Of a stretch of DNA of 43,237 bases, positions 1 to 8,961 are shown one piece after another. The position numbers were made by a program, and so were the translations under genes. The notes below the pieces were generated by a model, which ran no database searches, was not told the origin of the DNA, and saw only the letters and a list, made by a program, of their open reading frames with translations. The DNA is from Sphingomonadales bacterium. GTDB lineage: Bacteria > Pseudomonadota > Alphaproteobacteria > Sphingomonadales > Sphingomonadaceae. Position 1 is the stretch's first letter. Every line of letters begins with the position of its first letter. The stretch lies in assembly GCA_020200315.1 (NCBI GenBank), contig JAIVIZ010000012.1, forward strand, positions 1-43,237, given 5' to 3'.

Positions 1-102
1 TTCCAAGGCGGTCCAGAACATCGGTTCGAGGCTGATCGACGTCTGGTGTCCGGCGATCGTGACCGAGCGCTTGACCGGCGGATGATAGGCAGTTCCAGAC
101 AC
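1..102 (-). CDS. Ribbon-helix-helix domain protein (partial, C-terminus off window)
   Basis: This is the first 34 codons of a protein that runs off the left edge. The start is GTG at 102, two bases past the phaB stop. After a short leader it reads KRSVTIAGHQTSISLEP followed by a W-containing helix, which matches the N-terminus of the small alphaproteobacterial ribbon-helix-helix family (RHH_4 type). That fold forms DNA-binding dimers. The position directly behind phaB suggests cotranscription with the chain upstream. There is no obvious separate ribosome binding site, so translational coupling to phaB is likely. Its target is unknown. Confidence 0.7.
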   Translation of the reverse strand, partial: MSGTAYHPPVKRSVTIAGHQTSISLEPMFWTALE

Positions 103-103
103 C

Positions 104-826
104 TCAGTACATATGCTGGCCGCCGTTGATCGACAAAGTGGAGCCCGTAACGAACCCCGCATTTTCGTCCACCAGAAATACGACTCCGCGGGCAATCTCT
201 TCCGCCTTGCCCAGCCGATTTACCGGTATCCGCGCGACGATCTTGGCGAGCACATCCTCCGGCACCGCGGCGACCATGTCGGTGTCGATGTAGCCCGGTG
301 CGATGGCATTGACGGTGACGTTGTTGCGTGCGCCCTCCTGCGCCAGCGCCTTGGTGAAGCCGTGGATGCCCGACTTGGCGGCGGCATAGTTGACCTGGCC
401 GTACTGGCCGGCCTGGCCGTTGATCGAGCCGATGTTGACGATGCGGCCATAGCCGCGGGCCTGCATGCCTTCGAAGACGGCCTTGGCCATGTTGAAGCAG
501 CCGCCGAGGTTCGTGTCGATCACCTGCTGCCACTTGTCATGGTCCATCCGCTTCATCGTCGTGTCGCGTGTGATGCCGGCGTTGTTGACGAGGACGTCCA
601 CCGGGCCGAGGTCGTCTTCGACCTGCTTCACGCCGTCCATGCACGCCTGATGGTCGGCGACGTCCCATTTATAGGCGCGAATACCGGTGCGGTCGGTGAA
701 TTCACGGGCGCGGTCGTCGTTGCCGGCGTAGGTCGCGGCCACGGTCATGCCCTTGTCCTTCAAGGCGATGCTGATGGCTTCGCCGATCCCGCGCGTTCCG
801 CCGGTGACGATTGCGACTCTGGCCAT
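104..826 (-). CDS. phaB: Acetoacetyl-CoA reductase (SDR family)
   Basis: Predicted NADPH-dependent acetoacetyl-CoA reductase, which makes (R)-3-hydroxybutyryl-CoA for polyhydroxyalkanoate synthesis in the cytoplasm. The 240 residues are normal for PhaB. The Rossmann motif TGGTRGIG is at residues 8-15, NNAG at 81-84, and the catalytic Ser134, Tyr147 and Lys151 are present. The C-terminus carries the expected GFVTGSTLSINGG block. An AGGAGAG ribosome binding site precedes the ATG. It follows hemH by 24 bases on the same strand and is probably in the same transcript. Close relatives include FabG (3-oxoacyl-ACP reductase). The phaB assignment rests on length and the SINGQAGQYGQ context. Confidence 0.85.
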   Translation of the reverse strand: MARVAIVTGGTRGIGEAISIALKDKGMTVAATYAGNDDRAREFTDRTGIRAYKWDVADHQACMDGVKQVEDDLGPVDVLVNNAGITRDTTMKRMDHDKWQQVIDTNLGGCFNMAKAVFEGMQARGYGRIVNIGSINGQAGQYGQVNYAAAKSGIHGFTKALAQEGARNNVTVNAIAPGYIDTDMVAAVPEDVLAKIVARIPVNRLGKAEEIARGVVFLVDENAGFVTGSTLSINGGQHMY

Positions 827-850
827 GTCTCTCTCCTGTTTTCAAAAAGG

Positions 851-1858
851 CTAGGCGGCGGGCCACCATCCGGCAAGCTCGCGCCGGGCGAGTGCTTCGA
901 GGAGGTCCATGCCGGCATCACCGTCGTTGAGGCAATCGAGCAGAGCGAACGACGTTCCGCCGGCAGCCAGAAAAGTGTCGCGGCCGCAAAGCCCGAGTTC
1001 CTCGATCGTTTCGAGACAGTCGGCGGAGAAGCCCGGGGCGGCGATCGCAAGCCGCTTTACCGCGCGTCCGGGTAGCGCGGCGAGAGTGACATCGGTGGCC
1101 GGCTCAAGCCATTTGGCACGGCCGAAGCGCGACTGAAACGCGACTTCGACCGGTAACGAAAGGCGCTCGGCCACGAGCCTGGCGGTCTTTCGGCAGTGGC
1201 AATGGTAGGGATCGCCAAGCTGCAGCGTACGCTCCGGCATGCCGTGAAAGCTCAGCAGCAGCGCATCGGGCGTGAAATCGAGCGCCACAACTTGTCGTTC
1301 CAAATCGGTTACGAGCGCTTTTATGTAGAGCGGATCGTCGTAATAGGGCGGAAGCGTGCGCAGCGCGGGCTGCCAGCGGCGGGCTGCAAGTGCCGCGAAC
1401 AGCGCGTCGTTGGCGCTCGCCGTGGTCGCGCCGCTGTACTGGGGGTAGAGGGGCGCCGCGAGTATTCGCGTGCAGCCCGCGGCGATGAGTTTGTCGAGCG
1501 CGCCGGCGATTCCTGGATTGCCGTAGCGCATCGCGTAGTCGACGAGCACGCCGCTACCGAGGCAGCGCTGCAACGCCTTTGCCTGGCGCGCGGTAATCGC
1601 AGCGAGCGGCGAACCTTCCTCCGTCCACACCTGCCGATAGGCGTGCGCGCTCTTTTTCGGGCGCGTGCGGAGGACCGCGCCGTGGAGGATCGGCCGCCAG
1701 ATCCAGCGTGGAATCTCGATCACGCGCGGGTCGGTCAGGAATTGAGCGAGGTAGCGGCGGACGGCGGCGGGCTCCGGCGCATCGGGCGTGCCGAGGTTGA
1801 TGAGGAGCAGGCCGATCTTTGGGGCGTGAACTGCCGGGTGGTCGATTGGGCGATCCAT
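851..1858 (-). CDS. hemH: Ferrochelatase
   Basis: Inserts Fe(II) into protoporphyrin IX, the last step of protoheme synthesis. The 335-residue protein starts LLLINLGTPDAPEPAAVRRY, the ferrochelatase N-terminal signature. It continues with QVWTEEGSPL, the YAMRYGNP and PLYPQYS blocks, and LSFHGMPERTLQLGDPYHCHC, which contains the metal-site histidine (SFHG). The C-terminal block reads APGFSADCLETIEELG. The ATG at 1858 overlaps the stop of the upstream molybdoenzyme gene by one base (TGATG), so I chose it over longer upstream possibilities. Length and motifs are complete. The link to the molybdoenzyme gene looks positional rather than functional. Confidence 0.95.
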   Translation of the reverse strand: MDRPIDHPAVHAPKIGLLLINLGTPDAPEPAAVRRYLAQFLTDPRVIEIPRWIWRPILHGAVLRTRPKKSAHAYRQVWTEEGSPLAAITARQAKALQRCLGSGVLVDYAMRYGNPGIAGALDKLIAAGCTRILAAPLYPQYSGATTASANDALFAALAARRWQPALRTLPPYYDDPLYIKALVTDLERQVVALDFTPDALLLSFHGMPERTLQLGDPYHCHCRKTARLVAERLSLPVEVAFQSRFGRAKWLEPATDVTLAALPGRAVKRLAIAAPGFSADCLETIEELGLCGRDTFLAAGGTSFALLDCLNDGDAGMDLLEALARRELAGWWPAA

Positions 1859-4029
1859 CAGGCAGATCTCAGATCGAACGGAAGGGTGCGCAGCCGCCGG
1901 CCCGGCCCGGCGGCCAAAGCATTGGCCAGTGAGGCGGCAAGCACGGTCGAGGCAAGGCCGGAGACGCCGCCGGGCGCATCGGTGGAGGGGATGAGCTCGA
2001 CCTCGATCTTCGGCGTAGCGGCAAGGCGGTTGAGTCCGAGGCTGCGCAGCGGACGGGAGCGGGGCATGGCGGCGAGGATTTCGGGCGCGGGAATCGTCGC
2101 CTGCTGCAGTGCGGAGAGAAGGCCGCCCTCGATCTGCTGGCGAACGAGGTCCGGATTGACGACGCGCCCGCAATCGACCGCGGCGACGAGTCGGTCGACG
2201 ACGATGCGCTGGTCCGGGCCGATGTGGGCCTGGGCGAGCAGGCCGATGTGGGAACCGAAGGCACTGGCGCAGGCGATGCCCATCGTGCTGCCCGACCCGC
2301 CGCCGTCCCACTGGCCGATGGCGCAGGCGGTCATGATCGCCTTGGCGAGGCGGACGTTGCCGCCGAGCATGCCGATGCGGAAGGCGAGCGGCTCGGCGCC
2401 GAGCGCGCGCGCGACCTCGTCGATGAAGCTTTCCGTGACGAAGCCGGCGAGCGACGGGAATCCGCCGCGCAGATAGCCGGTGCGGGTGAGCGGCGGCGCG
2501 TCGATCCGATCAATGCGGATGGCGGGGATGCCGTAGGGCGGGATTGCACCGCTGACGTCGCTGACCGGCGTCGACGTGCTCGCAAGGCGGGCGAGTGCGC
2601 CTTCGAGGCCGGGGCTGGTGACGATCCGCGCGTTCCACGCGGCGATGGTCCCTCCTCCCGGTGCCGGCAGGGCCGCGAGCCGCGCGACGAGCGGCGGGCG
2701 GAGGCGGTCATGGTTAGTGCCGGCCGAAGCGGGGATGGTGAGCTGCACAGGGCGGCCCACTCGCCTGGCAAGCGAGACCGCGATCGGGACGGCATCGGCC
2801 TCCAGCGCGCGGCCGGAATCGCTGCCGACCGCCATCGGGTATAAGACGACCTGTCCGAGCGGGAGCTTCGCTTCGGCGGCGGCTGCGGCGCGGGCGAATT
2901 CGCTCGCCTGGCTCGGGGCCCACACTTCGAGCCGGTCGCCGGTGAAGCGCGCGGTGGCGCACAGCGGCTCAAGCCCGAAATGCTGGCCCGGAGCAATGCT
3001 GTAATTGGCGACCAGAGGACGCGTGTTGGCGACCGCCGAGGCATAGTCACCGCGTTCGAAGGCCGTGGCGGCTTCGCCGGCATCGAGCGCGCGATTGAGC
3101 TGGGCGGCGATGGCCGGCGAGTCCGCGCCGCCGGGGCCGGTGAAGCGCGGGCTGGCAATGGCGAGCGCGCGCTCGGCAGCGGTCCAGGTGTCACCGATCG
3201 CCGCGAGCCAACGGTCGGTGACGACAAGGTCGCGCACGCCCGGCACGCGCCGTGCCGGTGCGTTCGCAAAGCCGGTCAGGCGCCCTCCGGGGGGCGCCAT
3301 CCGCAGCGATGCGAAGACCATTCCGGGGAGGCGGATATCCGCCGCGAAGCGGAGCGAGCCATCGCTCTTCGGCGGCAGGTCTAGCCGCGGCAGCGGCTGG
3401 CCGGCGAGCTTGCCCGTTCCGGCTGCCCGTAGCGTCACGACCTCGGGAGCGCGCTTGCCTGCGGCATCCCCGGCGAGCGCGCCGAAGCCGAGCCGCTTGC
3501 TTTCGTGGATGACGTCGCCATCGGCCGTGTCGCATTCGGCTGCCGGTACATTCCATTTCTCTGCAGCAGCAGCGATCAGCATCACGCGCGCCATTGCGGC
3601 CGCCGTGCGCAGCGGCGCTTCGAAAGCGCGGATGCTGGTCGATCCCGCCGTGACGCGCAGCCGGGCGCGGGTTTCCCGCACCGTCCAGGGCTTGAGTCCG
3701 GGAATGTCGATCAATGGGTTGGCATAGAGCGGCGAGGAGGGCGCGGGCTCGACCGCCATCTGCTCCCACCGGGCGCCGAGCTCGTCGGCGACGATCTGGG
3801 CAAGGCCGGTCCAGATCCCCTGTCCCGTCTCCGCCTGCGGAACGGCAAGCGTGATGCGACCGCTCGACGCCACCTTCAGGAACGGGCCGAGCACGGCTTC
3901 CCTGTCGCGCGCCCGCAGGCCGCCGCCGACAACGCGCGGCCAGGCGGCGAGCGCGACCACGAGACCAACGCCGAGTCCTCCGCCAATGAACAAAGTGCGG
4001 CGATCGATGTCAGGCGAGCGGAACTTCAC
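1858..4029 (-). CDS. Xanthine dehydrogenase-family molybdopterin-binding subunit (IorB-like)
   Basis: Large Mo-cofactor-binding subunit of the isoquinoline 1-oxidoreductase/aldehyde oxidase group, 723 residues. The N-terminus has a twin-arginine-like stretch (DRRTLFIGG) and a hydrophobic segment, suggesting Tat export or membrane anchoring of a folded cofactor protein. The [18 protein letters not shown] block near residues 65-85 and the [19 protein letters not shown] block are typical of IorB-like proteins. The C-terminal [19 protein letters not shown] block also fits. No [2Fe-2S] small subunit gene lies in the window, so the partner must be elsewhere or absent. The substrate cannot be told from sequence. 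The gene starts 9 bases after the acyl ligase stop and is coupled to hemH by a one-base overlap. Confidence 0.85.
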   Translation of the reverse strand: MKFRSPDIDRRTLFIGGGLGVGLVVALAAWPRVVGGGLRARDREAVLGPFLKVASSGRITLAVPQAETGQGIWTGLAQIVADELGARWEQMAVEPAPSSPLYANPLIDIPGLKPWTVRETRARLRVTAGSTSIRAFEAPLRTAAAMARVMLIAAAAEKWNVPAAECDTADGDVIHESKRLGFGALAGDAAGKRAPEVVTLRAAGTGKLAGQPLPRLDLPPKSDGSLRFAADIRLPGMVFASLRMAPPGGRLTGFANAPARRVPGVRDLVVTDRWLAAIGDTWTAAERALAIASPRFTGPGGADSPAIAAQLNRALDAGEAATAFERGDYASAVANTRPLVANYSIAPGQHFGLEPLCATARFTGDRLEVWAPSQASEFARAAAAAEAKLPLGQVVLYPMAVGSDSGRALEADAVPIAVSLARRVGRPVQLTIPASAGTNHDRLRPPLVARLAALPAPGGGTIAAWNARIVTSPGLEGALARLASTSTPVSDVSGAIPPYGIPAIRIDRIDAPPLTRTGYLRGGFPSLAGFVTESFIDEVARALGAEPLAFRIGMLGGNVRLAKAIMTACAIGQWDGGGSGSTMGIACASAFGSHIGLLAQAHIGPDQRIVVDRLVAAVDCGRVVNPDLVRQQIEGGLLSALQQATIPAPEILAAMPRSRPLRSLGLNRLAATPKIEVELIPSTDAPGGVSGLASTVLAASLANALAAGPGRRLRTLPFDLRSA

Positions 4030-4038
4030 AGGACGGCT

Positions 4039-5703
4039 TCAATGGGCGAACTGGTTCCGCAGGGCAACGCGGTCGATCTTTCCGGTGCCGAGCCGCGGCA
4101 GGCTTTCCTCAGAGAAGACGATCCGCGCCGGCACCTTGAAGGCAGCGAGGCGAGGGGCCAAGAAAGCACGCAGTTCCGGCTCGTTCAGCCGCGCTCCGGG
4201 CTCCACATGGACGACGGCCACCGGCACTTCGCCGAGCCGCTCGTCGGGCGCACCGAACACCGAGGCTTCGTCGATCGCCGGGCAATCGTAGAGCGCCGCC
4301 TCGACTTCGGCGCAGGCGATATTCTCGCCACCGCGGATGATGATGTCCTTCTTGCGGTCGACGATGAACAAATAGCCGTCCTCGTCGAGGTAGCCGATGT
4401 CACCGGTGCGAAAGAACCGATCGGCGGTGAAGGCGGCAGCGGTGGCAGCGGGGTTGTTCCAGTAGCCGTCAATGTTCGCTGCCGAGCGAATGGCGATTTC
4501 ACCCCGGCTGTTCGGCGGCAGCGCGCGATCGTCGTCGCCGAGGATCCCCACTTCGACGAACGGCTTCTGCGCGCGGCCGGTGGAGGCGGGCTTGTCGGCA
4601 TAATTGCTCCAGAAGTTGGAGCAGCCGACGGCATTGGTTTCGGTGAGACCGTAGCCAAGCGCCGGTTGGGCATTGGGAAAATCGTGCTGGAGGCGCTTGA
4701 CGTGGCTGATGGGACGGGGCGCGCCGCCGGCCGTGATATCCGTCAGGGACGAGAGGTCGTATTTGTCGCGATCCGGATGGTTCATGAGTTCGAGGCTCAT
4801 CGTCGGAACGCCGACGAAATAGGTGATCTTCTCGGCCTCGATCAATCGCATCGCCTCGACCACGTCCCACTTGGGCATGATCACCATGCCGCGACCGATG
4901 ACGAAGCTGTTGAGCATCAGCGGCACTTCGCCCGTGACATGGAAGAACGGTACGCTGACGAGCGTGCGCGGCGGGTTGGAGGGGAGGCGGTTCTCCTTGG
5001 TCAGCACATTGAGCAGCGTGATCAGGCCGGTCGCGTAGGAATAGACGCCGGTGGTGACAGCGCGGTGGGTGGAGAAGGCCCCTTTCGCTTCGCCGGTCGA
5101 GCCGGAGGTGAAGAGGATCGTGGCGCCGTCCTCGGGCCCGATCTGCGGCAGTGGAGCGGTCGCGGCGCGATCGAGCAGTGGCGCCAATGCGCGATCGAGA
5201 TGCGCGTCGACAGGGAGGGTGATGACGTTCCACTCGCCCGCAGCAGCAGCGATGCGAGCCGCGCGCGGACCATCGGCGAGGATCAGGGCGGGCTCGGTCA
5301 GGCGGAGCGCATGGTCGAGCTCGCCCGGCTGCCACCAGCCGTTGACCAGCGTGGCGATAGCTCCCGCCTTGAGCGCCGCCATGTAGGTGACGATCCAGAC
5401 CGGGCAATTGCGCATGGCGATAGCCACGCGGTCGCCCTTGCCAATGCCGCGTGCCGCAAGCGCGCCGGCAACCCGGTCGGCCGATGCGTTCAGGTCGGCA
5501 TAGGTCAGCCGCTCATCACCCGCGACCACCGCTTCGACGGCGCCGTTCAGCGCGCAGAAGGCGTCGAAGAAGGCGGGCAGCGTCGCCGGGAAATTGGCGG
5601 CGATCGCCCGCCCCTCACCATCACGATCGAGCACGATCCGTCCGCCCGGACCCAACACTTCGGCCAGGGACTCGTCGAACGTCCGGTCGAGCGCGGAAGG
5701 CAT
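4039..5703 (-). CDS. Class I adenylate-forming acyl-CoA synthetase / AMP-dependent ligase
   Basis: A 554-residue ANL-superfamily enzyme that activates a carboxylate as an acyl-adenylate, most likely passing it to CoA. The P-loop-like motif [13 protein letters not shown] lies near residues 190-202. The aromatic [11 protein letters not shown] motif, the [19 protein letters not shown] hinge region and the C-terminal [10 protein letters not shown] lysine motif are all present. An AGGAGAG ribosome binding site precedes the ATG at 5703. It is the first gene of the minus-strand chain ending in phaB, so a role in fatty or aromatic acid degradation or PHA precursor supply is possible. The acyl substrate cannot be inferred. 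It faces lgt across a 66-base divergent gap that must hold both promoters. Confidence 0.88.
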   Translation of the reverse strand: MPSALDRTFDESLAEVLGPGGRIVLDRDGEGRAIAANFPATLPAFFDAFCALNGAVEAVVAGDERLTYADLNASADRVAGALAARGIGKGDRVAIAMRNCPVWIVTYMAALKAGAIATLVNGWWQPGELDHALRLTEPALILADGPRAARIAAAAGEWNVITLPVDAHLDRALAPLLDRAATAPLPQIGPEDGATILFTSGSTGEAKGAFSTHRAVTTGVYSYATGLITLLNVLTKENRLPSNPPRTLVSVPFFHVTGEVPLMLNSFVIGRGMVIMPKWDVVEAMRLIEAEKITYFVGVPTMSLELMNHPDRDKYDLSSLTDITAGGAPRPISHVKRLQHDFPNAQPALGYGLTETNAVGCSNFWSNYADKPASTGRAQKPFVEVGILGDDDRALPPNSRGEIAIRSAANIDGYWNNPAATAAAFTADRFFRTGDIGYLDEDGYLFIVDRKKDIIIRGGENIACAEVEAALYDCPAIDEASVFGAPDERLGEVPVAVVHVEPGARLNEPELRAFLAPRLAAFKVPARIVFSEESLPRLGTGKIDRVALRNQFAH

Positions 5704-5769
5704 TCATCTCTCTCCTTTGCCTTTCAAGGCGGTCACCTTATGAGGCGGCAACGCCGGAGGGGGAAGCCC

Positions 5770-6645
5770 ATGTATGTCGCCGCAAGCCAGGCAATTTCGT
5801 GGACCGACCTGCACTTGTCGCCGGTCGCGCTCGACCTCGGCGTGTTTCAGCTGCGCTGGTACAGCCTGGCCTATCTCGCCGGTATCTTCTCGGGATATTT
5901 CTATCTGCTGAAGCTGATCGCGCAGCCGGGCGCGCCGATGGCGCGGCGACACGCCGACGATTTGGTGTTCTATGCCTCGCTCGGCATCATCCTCGGCGGC
6001 CGGATCGGCTATGTGCTGTTCTACAACATTGGCTATTATCTCGCCAACCCGCTCGACATATTGAAGCTGTGGGACGGTGGCATGAGTTTCCACGGCGGGG
6101 TGATCGGGACCAGCCTCGGCATCCTGTACCTGGCGCGCAAGAACGGGCTCAACTGGCTGCGGCTGCACGACTATGTCGCCTGCTGCGTACCGTTCGGCCT
6201 GTTCTTCGGGCGGCTGGCGAACTTCGTCAACCATGAGCTGTGGGGCGCACCGACCAATGTTACCTGGGCGATCCGCTTCCCGGAGACGATCGCCGGCATG
6301 ACGGTGCTCGGGCCGCCGCGGCATCCAAGCCAGCTGTATGAAGCCGCGCTCGAAGGGCTGCTGCTGTTCGCGATTCTCTGGGCGATGTTCTGGAAGAGTC
6401 CGGCCCGATATCAGCCCGGCAAGCTCGTCGGTGCGTTCATCCTGTTCTACGGCCTTTTCCGATTCGGGCTCGAGTTCATCCGCGAGCCCGACGCGCAGCT
6501 AAGCCGCTTCGCCGAAGTCACCGGCCTGCACATGGGGCAGTGGTTATCGCTGCCGATGATCGTCGGCGGTGTCTACCTGATGATGACCGCCGAGAAGCGA
6601 CGGGTGCGGGTCGAGCCGACGGTGGGAACGGCGAGCGTCGCCTAG
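5770..6645 (+). CDS. lgt: Phosphatidylglycerol-prolipoprotein diacylglyceryl transferase
   Basis: Inner-membrane enzyme that moves diacylglycerol from phosphatidylglycerol to the lipobox cysteine of prolipoproteins, the first lipoprotein maturation step. The 291-residue polytopic protein shows the Lgt blocks in order: [13 protein letters not shown], the [10 protein letters not shown] region, [13 protein letters not shown] with the conserved histidine, and the signature [13 protein letters not shown]. The C-terminal HPSQLYEA and [13 protein letters not shown] blocks follow. A GGAGGGGG ribosome binding site sits six bases before ATG 5770, so I prefer it to the in-frame ATG at 5740, which would add ten basic residues. 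It is followed after four bases by the methyltransferase gene, so they are probably one operon. Confidence 0.95.
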   Translation: MYVAASQAISWTDLHLSPVALDLGVFQLRWYSLAYLAGIFSGYFYLLKLIAQPGAPMARRHADDLVFYASLGIILGGRIGYVLFYNIGYYLANPLDILKLWDGGMSFHGGVIGTSLGILYLARKNGLNWLRLHDYVACCVPFGLFFGRLANFVNHELWGAPTNVTWAIRFPETIAGMTVLGPPRHPSQLYEAALEGLLLFAILWAMFWKSPARYQPGKLVGAFILFYGLFRFGLEFIREPDAQLSRFAEVTGLHMGQWLSLPMIVGGVYLMMTAEKRRVRVEPTVGTASVA

Positions 6646-6649
6646 CCCG

Positions 6650-7630
6650 GTGAACCGGCTGGCCGAACGGTTGCGCGCGCGGATCGCCGCCGAAGGTCCG
6701 ATCGGCGTCGACGACTATATGGCCGCCGCCAACGCGCATTATTACGCGACGCGCGATCCGCTCGGCGCCGCCGGCGACTTCATCACCGCGCCGGAAATCA
6801 GCCAGATGTTCGGCGAGATGATCGGGGGGGCGCTCGCCGACTGCTGGCTACGGGCCGGCGCGCCAGCCGATGCGGTGTTTGCGGAGCTTGGCCCTGGTCG
6901 CGGGACGCTGGTGGCCGACGCGCTGCGGGTGATGCGTGGCGGCGGGTTCGGCGGAGAGGTTCACCTCATCGAGACCAGCTCCACCCTGCGAGCGGCGCAG
7001 GCGGCGCTTGTGGGCGATGCAACGTGGCACGACAGCATATCGGCCTTGCCCGAACGGCCGCTGCTGCTGGTCGCGAACGAGTTCCTCGATGCGCTACCCG
7101 TGAAGCAGTTCGTCGGCGACGTGGAGCGCAAAGTGACGGTGAATGACGGAGCTTTTGCCTTTTCCGCCGAGGGTGAGATCCAGGAGAAATCGCCGGCGCG
7201 AGAGGCGGCGGTGAGCGACTTGGCGCGCCAGCTCGCCGCGAACGGCGGCGCGGCGCTGATCATCGACTATGGCTATCGTGCGAGCGGGCCGGGGGACACG
7301 TTGCAGGCGGTTCAACGCCACGGCTTTGCCGACGTGCTTGCCGATCCGGGAGAGCAGGACGTAACCGTGCACGTCGACTTCGCGGCGGTGACGCGGGCTG
7401 CGCGCGACGGCGGTGCGGCTGTATCCCCGCTCGTCAGTCAGGGAACGTGGCTGGAGCGGCTCGGCATTTCGGCGCGAGCAATGGCGCTCGCAGCGCGATC
7501 CCCAGCCCGCACGGAAGACATCGCCGCGGCCCGGCGGCGGCTGTGCGACGGCGGGGAGATGGGCGAATTGTTCAAGGTGATCGCGATCCATTCGCCGGCA
7601 TGGCCGGAGCCGGCGGGGTTCCGCACGTGA
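6650..7630 (+). CDS. MidA/NDUFAF7-type SAM-dependent methyltransferase
   Basis: Class I SAM-dependent methyltransferase of the MidA/NDUFAF7 (DUF185) family; the eukaryotic members methylate an arginine of complex I subunit NDUFS2. The 326 residues include the family N-terminal block with YYATRDPLGAAGDFITAPEISQ split by the typical TAPEISQMFGE motif. The SAM-binding AELGPGRGTL motif and VANEFLDALPVKQF follow. A late DYGY and the QGTWLERLGI block complete the family pattern. The GTG start at 6650 lies four bases after the lgt stop. The last four bases overlap the GNAT gene (GTGA). A role in complex I assembly is inference from family knowledge. Confidence 0.88.
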   Translation: MNRLAERLRARIAAEGPIGVDDYMAAANAHYYATRDPLGAAGDFITAPEISQMFGEMIGGALADCWLRAGAPADAVFAELGPGRGTLVADALRVMRGGGFGGEVHLIETSSTLRAAQAALVGDATWHDSISALPERPLLLVANEFLDALPVKQFVGDVERKVTVNDGAFAFSAEGEIQEKSPAREAAVSDLARQLAANGGAALIIDYGYRASGPGDTLQAVQRHGFADVLADPGEQDVTVHVDFAAVTRAARDGGAAVSPLVSQGTWLERLGISARAMALAARSPARTEDIAAARRRLCDGGEMGELFKVIAIHSPAWPEPAGFRT

Positions 7631-8154
7631 GCGCGGTCACCTATCGCGACGCGGCGCCACCGGACGCCGATGCAGTCGCGGACCTATTCGTGCGCTCGTT
7701 TGTCGATACGTTCGGGCACCTTTATCCGCCGCATGATCTGGCCGACTTCCTCGCGACGATAACGGCGGACCGCTTCCGTCAGGACATCGCCGACCCGCGC
7801 TTCACTTTTCACCTCGCCCTCGCAGACAAGCAGCTCGCCGGCTATGTGAAGATCGGCCCGCCCGAGCTTCCGGTCGAGACGCCGCCCGATACGATCGAGC
7901 TCTGCCAGCTCTATTTGCTGAAGGAATGGCACGGGACTGGCATTGCCGCCGCACTGATGGAGTGGGCGATGGCGGAAGCGAGCGCCAAGGGCGCGCGCTA
8001 CATCCAGCTTAGCGTCTATGTCGACAATCACCGCGCCCGGCGCTTCTACGAGCGTTACGGCTTCGCGCCTGTCGGACGCTACGATTTCATGGTCGGCAGT
8101 CACGCGGACGAGGACATCGTCTTGCGCCACCTCGTGCTGCAGGCCGATCGATGA
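7627..8154 (+). CDS. GNAT-family N-acetyltransferase
   Basis: A 175-residue GNAT acetyltransferase. The GTG at 7627 is nested in the stop of the preceding gene (GTGA), indicating translational coupling. The C-terminal half shows the acetyl-CoA-binding region: LYLLKEWHGTGIAAALMEWA is motif A with the Q/R-x-x-G-x-G/A variant WHGTGIA, and VDNHRARRFYERYGF is the motif B tyrosine block. It resembles RimI/spermidine acetyltransferase-type enzymes that modify small amines or protein N-termini, but the substrate cannot be told. It overlaps pgeF by four bases (ATGA), so lgt-midA-GNAT-pgeF reads as one transcript. Confidence 0.88.
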   Translation: MSAVTYRDAAPPDADAVADLFVRSFVDTFGHLYPPHDLADFLATITADRFRQDIADPRFTFHLALADKQLAGYVKIGPPELPVETPPDTIELCQLYLLKEWHGTGIAAALMEWAMAEASAKGARYIQLSVYVDNHRARRFYERYGFAPVGRYDFMVGSHADEDIVLRHLVLQADR

Positions 8155-8915
8155 GCGAGGTCGAGGTCATCCGCGCGCCGTCACTGGCGGGCGCCCCCCA
8201 CGGCTTTCTGGGTCGTCGCGGGGGCGTGTCGCAGGGAGCGATCGCCGGCCTCAACGTCGGCTGGGGCAGCGATGACGATCCTCACGCCGTCGCCGAGAAT
8301 GTGCGGCGCGCGTGCGCGGCGGTGCTTCCGGGGGCGGCGCTGGCGCGGGCCTATCAGATCCATTCGGCAACCGCTGTGGTGGCTGAGGCATGTCCGATGG
8401 AGGCGCGGCCGAAAGCCGACGCGCTGGTCACCGACCGGCCCGGCCTGCTGCTCGGCATCGTCACGGCGGATTGCGCGCCGGTGCTGCTGGCGGACGAGGC
8501 CGCCGGCGTTGTCGGCGCGGCGCACGCGGGATGGCGTGGAGCGATCGACGGAGTGACCGACGCAACGATCACCGCGATGCAAGCTCTTGGCGCCCGTCGC
8601 GAGCGGATCGCAGCCGCGGTCGGCCCGTGCATCGGCCAGGCGAATTACGAGGTTGACGAGACATTCCGCGCGCGCTTCCTTGCGGCCGACGCCGACAACG
8701 ACCGTTTCTTCGTCGAAGGCTTGGCGGGACGACCGCATTTCGATCTGGAAGCTTATGTCGTTGCTCGGCTCGCGGCTGCGGGGGTGCAGCGGATCGAGGC
8801 TTCAGGGCTCGACACCTATGCCGATCCGGCGCGCTTCTTCAGCTATCGGTGTGCGACCCATCGGGACGAGGCGGATTACGGGCGGCAGTTCGCGCTGATC
8901 GGACTGCGCCCCTAG
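8151..8915 (+). CDS. pgeF: Peptidoglycan editing factor (multicopper polyphenol oxidase fold)
   Basis: The PgeF/YfiH family is a purine-nucleosidase-like, laccase-domain (PF02578) protein that in E. coli removes misincorporated L-Ser/Gly from UDP-MurNAc precursors. The 254-residue protein has the family N-terminal GFLGRRGGVSQG block and NVGWGSDDDPHAVAENVRR. The metal ligands are recognisable in TADCAPVLLAD (Cys) and AAHAGWRGA (His), with GPCIGQANYEV completing the active site. The C-terminal SYRCATHRDEADYGRQ motif is intact. It starts with ATG in an ATGA overlap with the GNAT gene. Some homologues act on nucleosides instead, so the substrate is by family. Confidence 0.93.
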   Translation: MSEVEVIRAPSLAGAPHGFLGRRGGVSQGAIAGLNVGWGSDDDPHAVAENVRRACAAVLPGAALARAYQIHSATAVVAEACPMEARPKADALVTDRPGLLLGIVTADCAPVLLADEAAGVVGAAHAGWRGAIDGVTDATITAMQALGARRERIAAAVGPCIGQANYEVDETFRARFLAADADNDRFFVEGLAGRPHFDLEAYVVARLAAAGVQRIEASGLDTYADPARFFSYRCATHRDEADYGRQFALIGLRP

Positions 8916-8961
8916 CGCGTCCAGTGGCGCAGGACTAAGCGGACCGCGACAGGAGAGACCA

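Noticed and set aside
1858-4029. Missing iron-sulfur subunit next to the molybdoenzyme taken as a deletion
   Set aside because: Flanking genes are tightly coupled on both sides and solitary IorB-like genes occur, so there is no sign of loss here.
3505-5769. A very long plus-strand frame leading into lgt
   Set aside because: It is antisense to two clear minus-strand genes and matches no family; lgt starts at 5770 with its own ribosome binding site.
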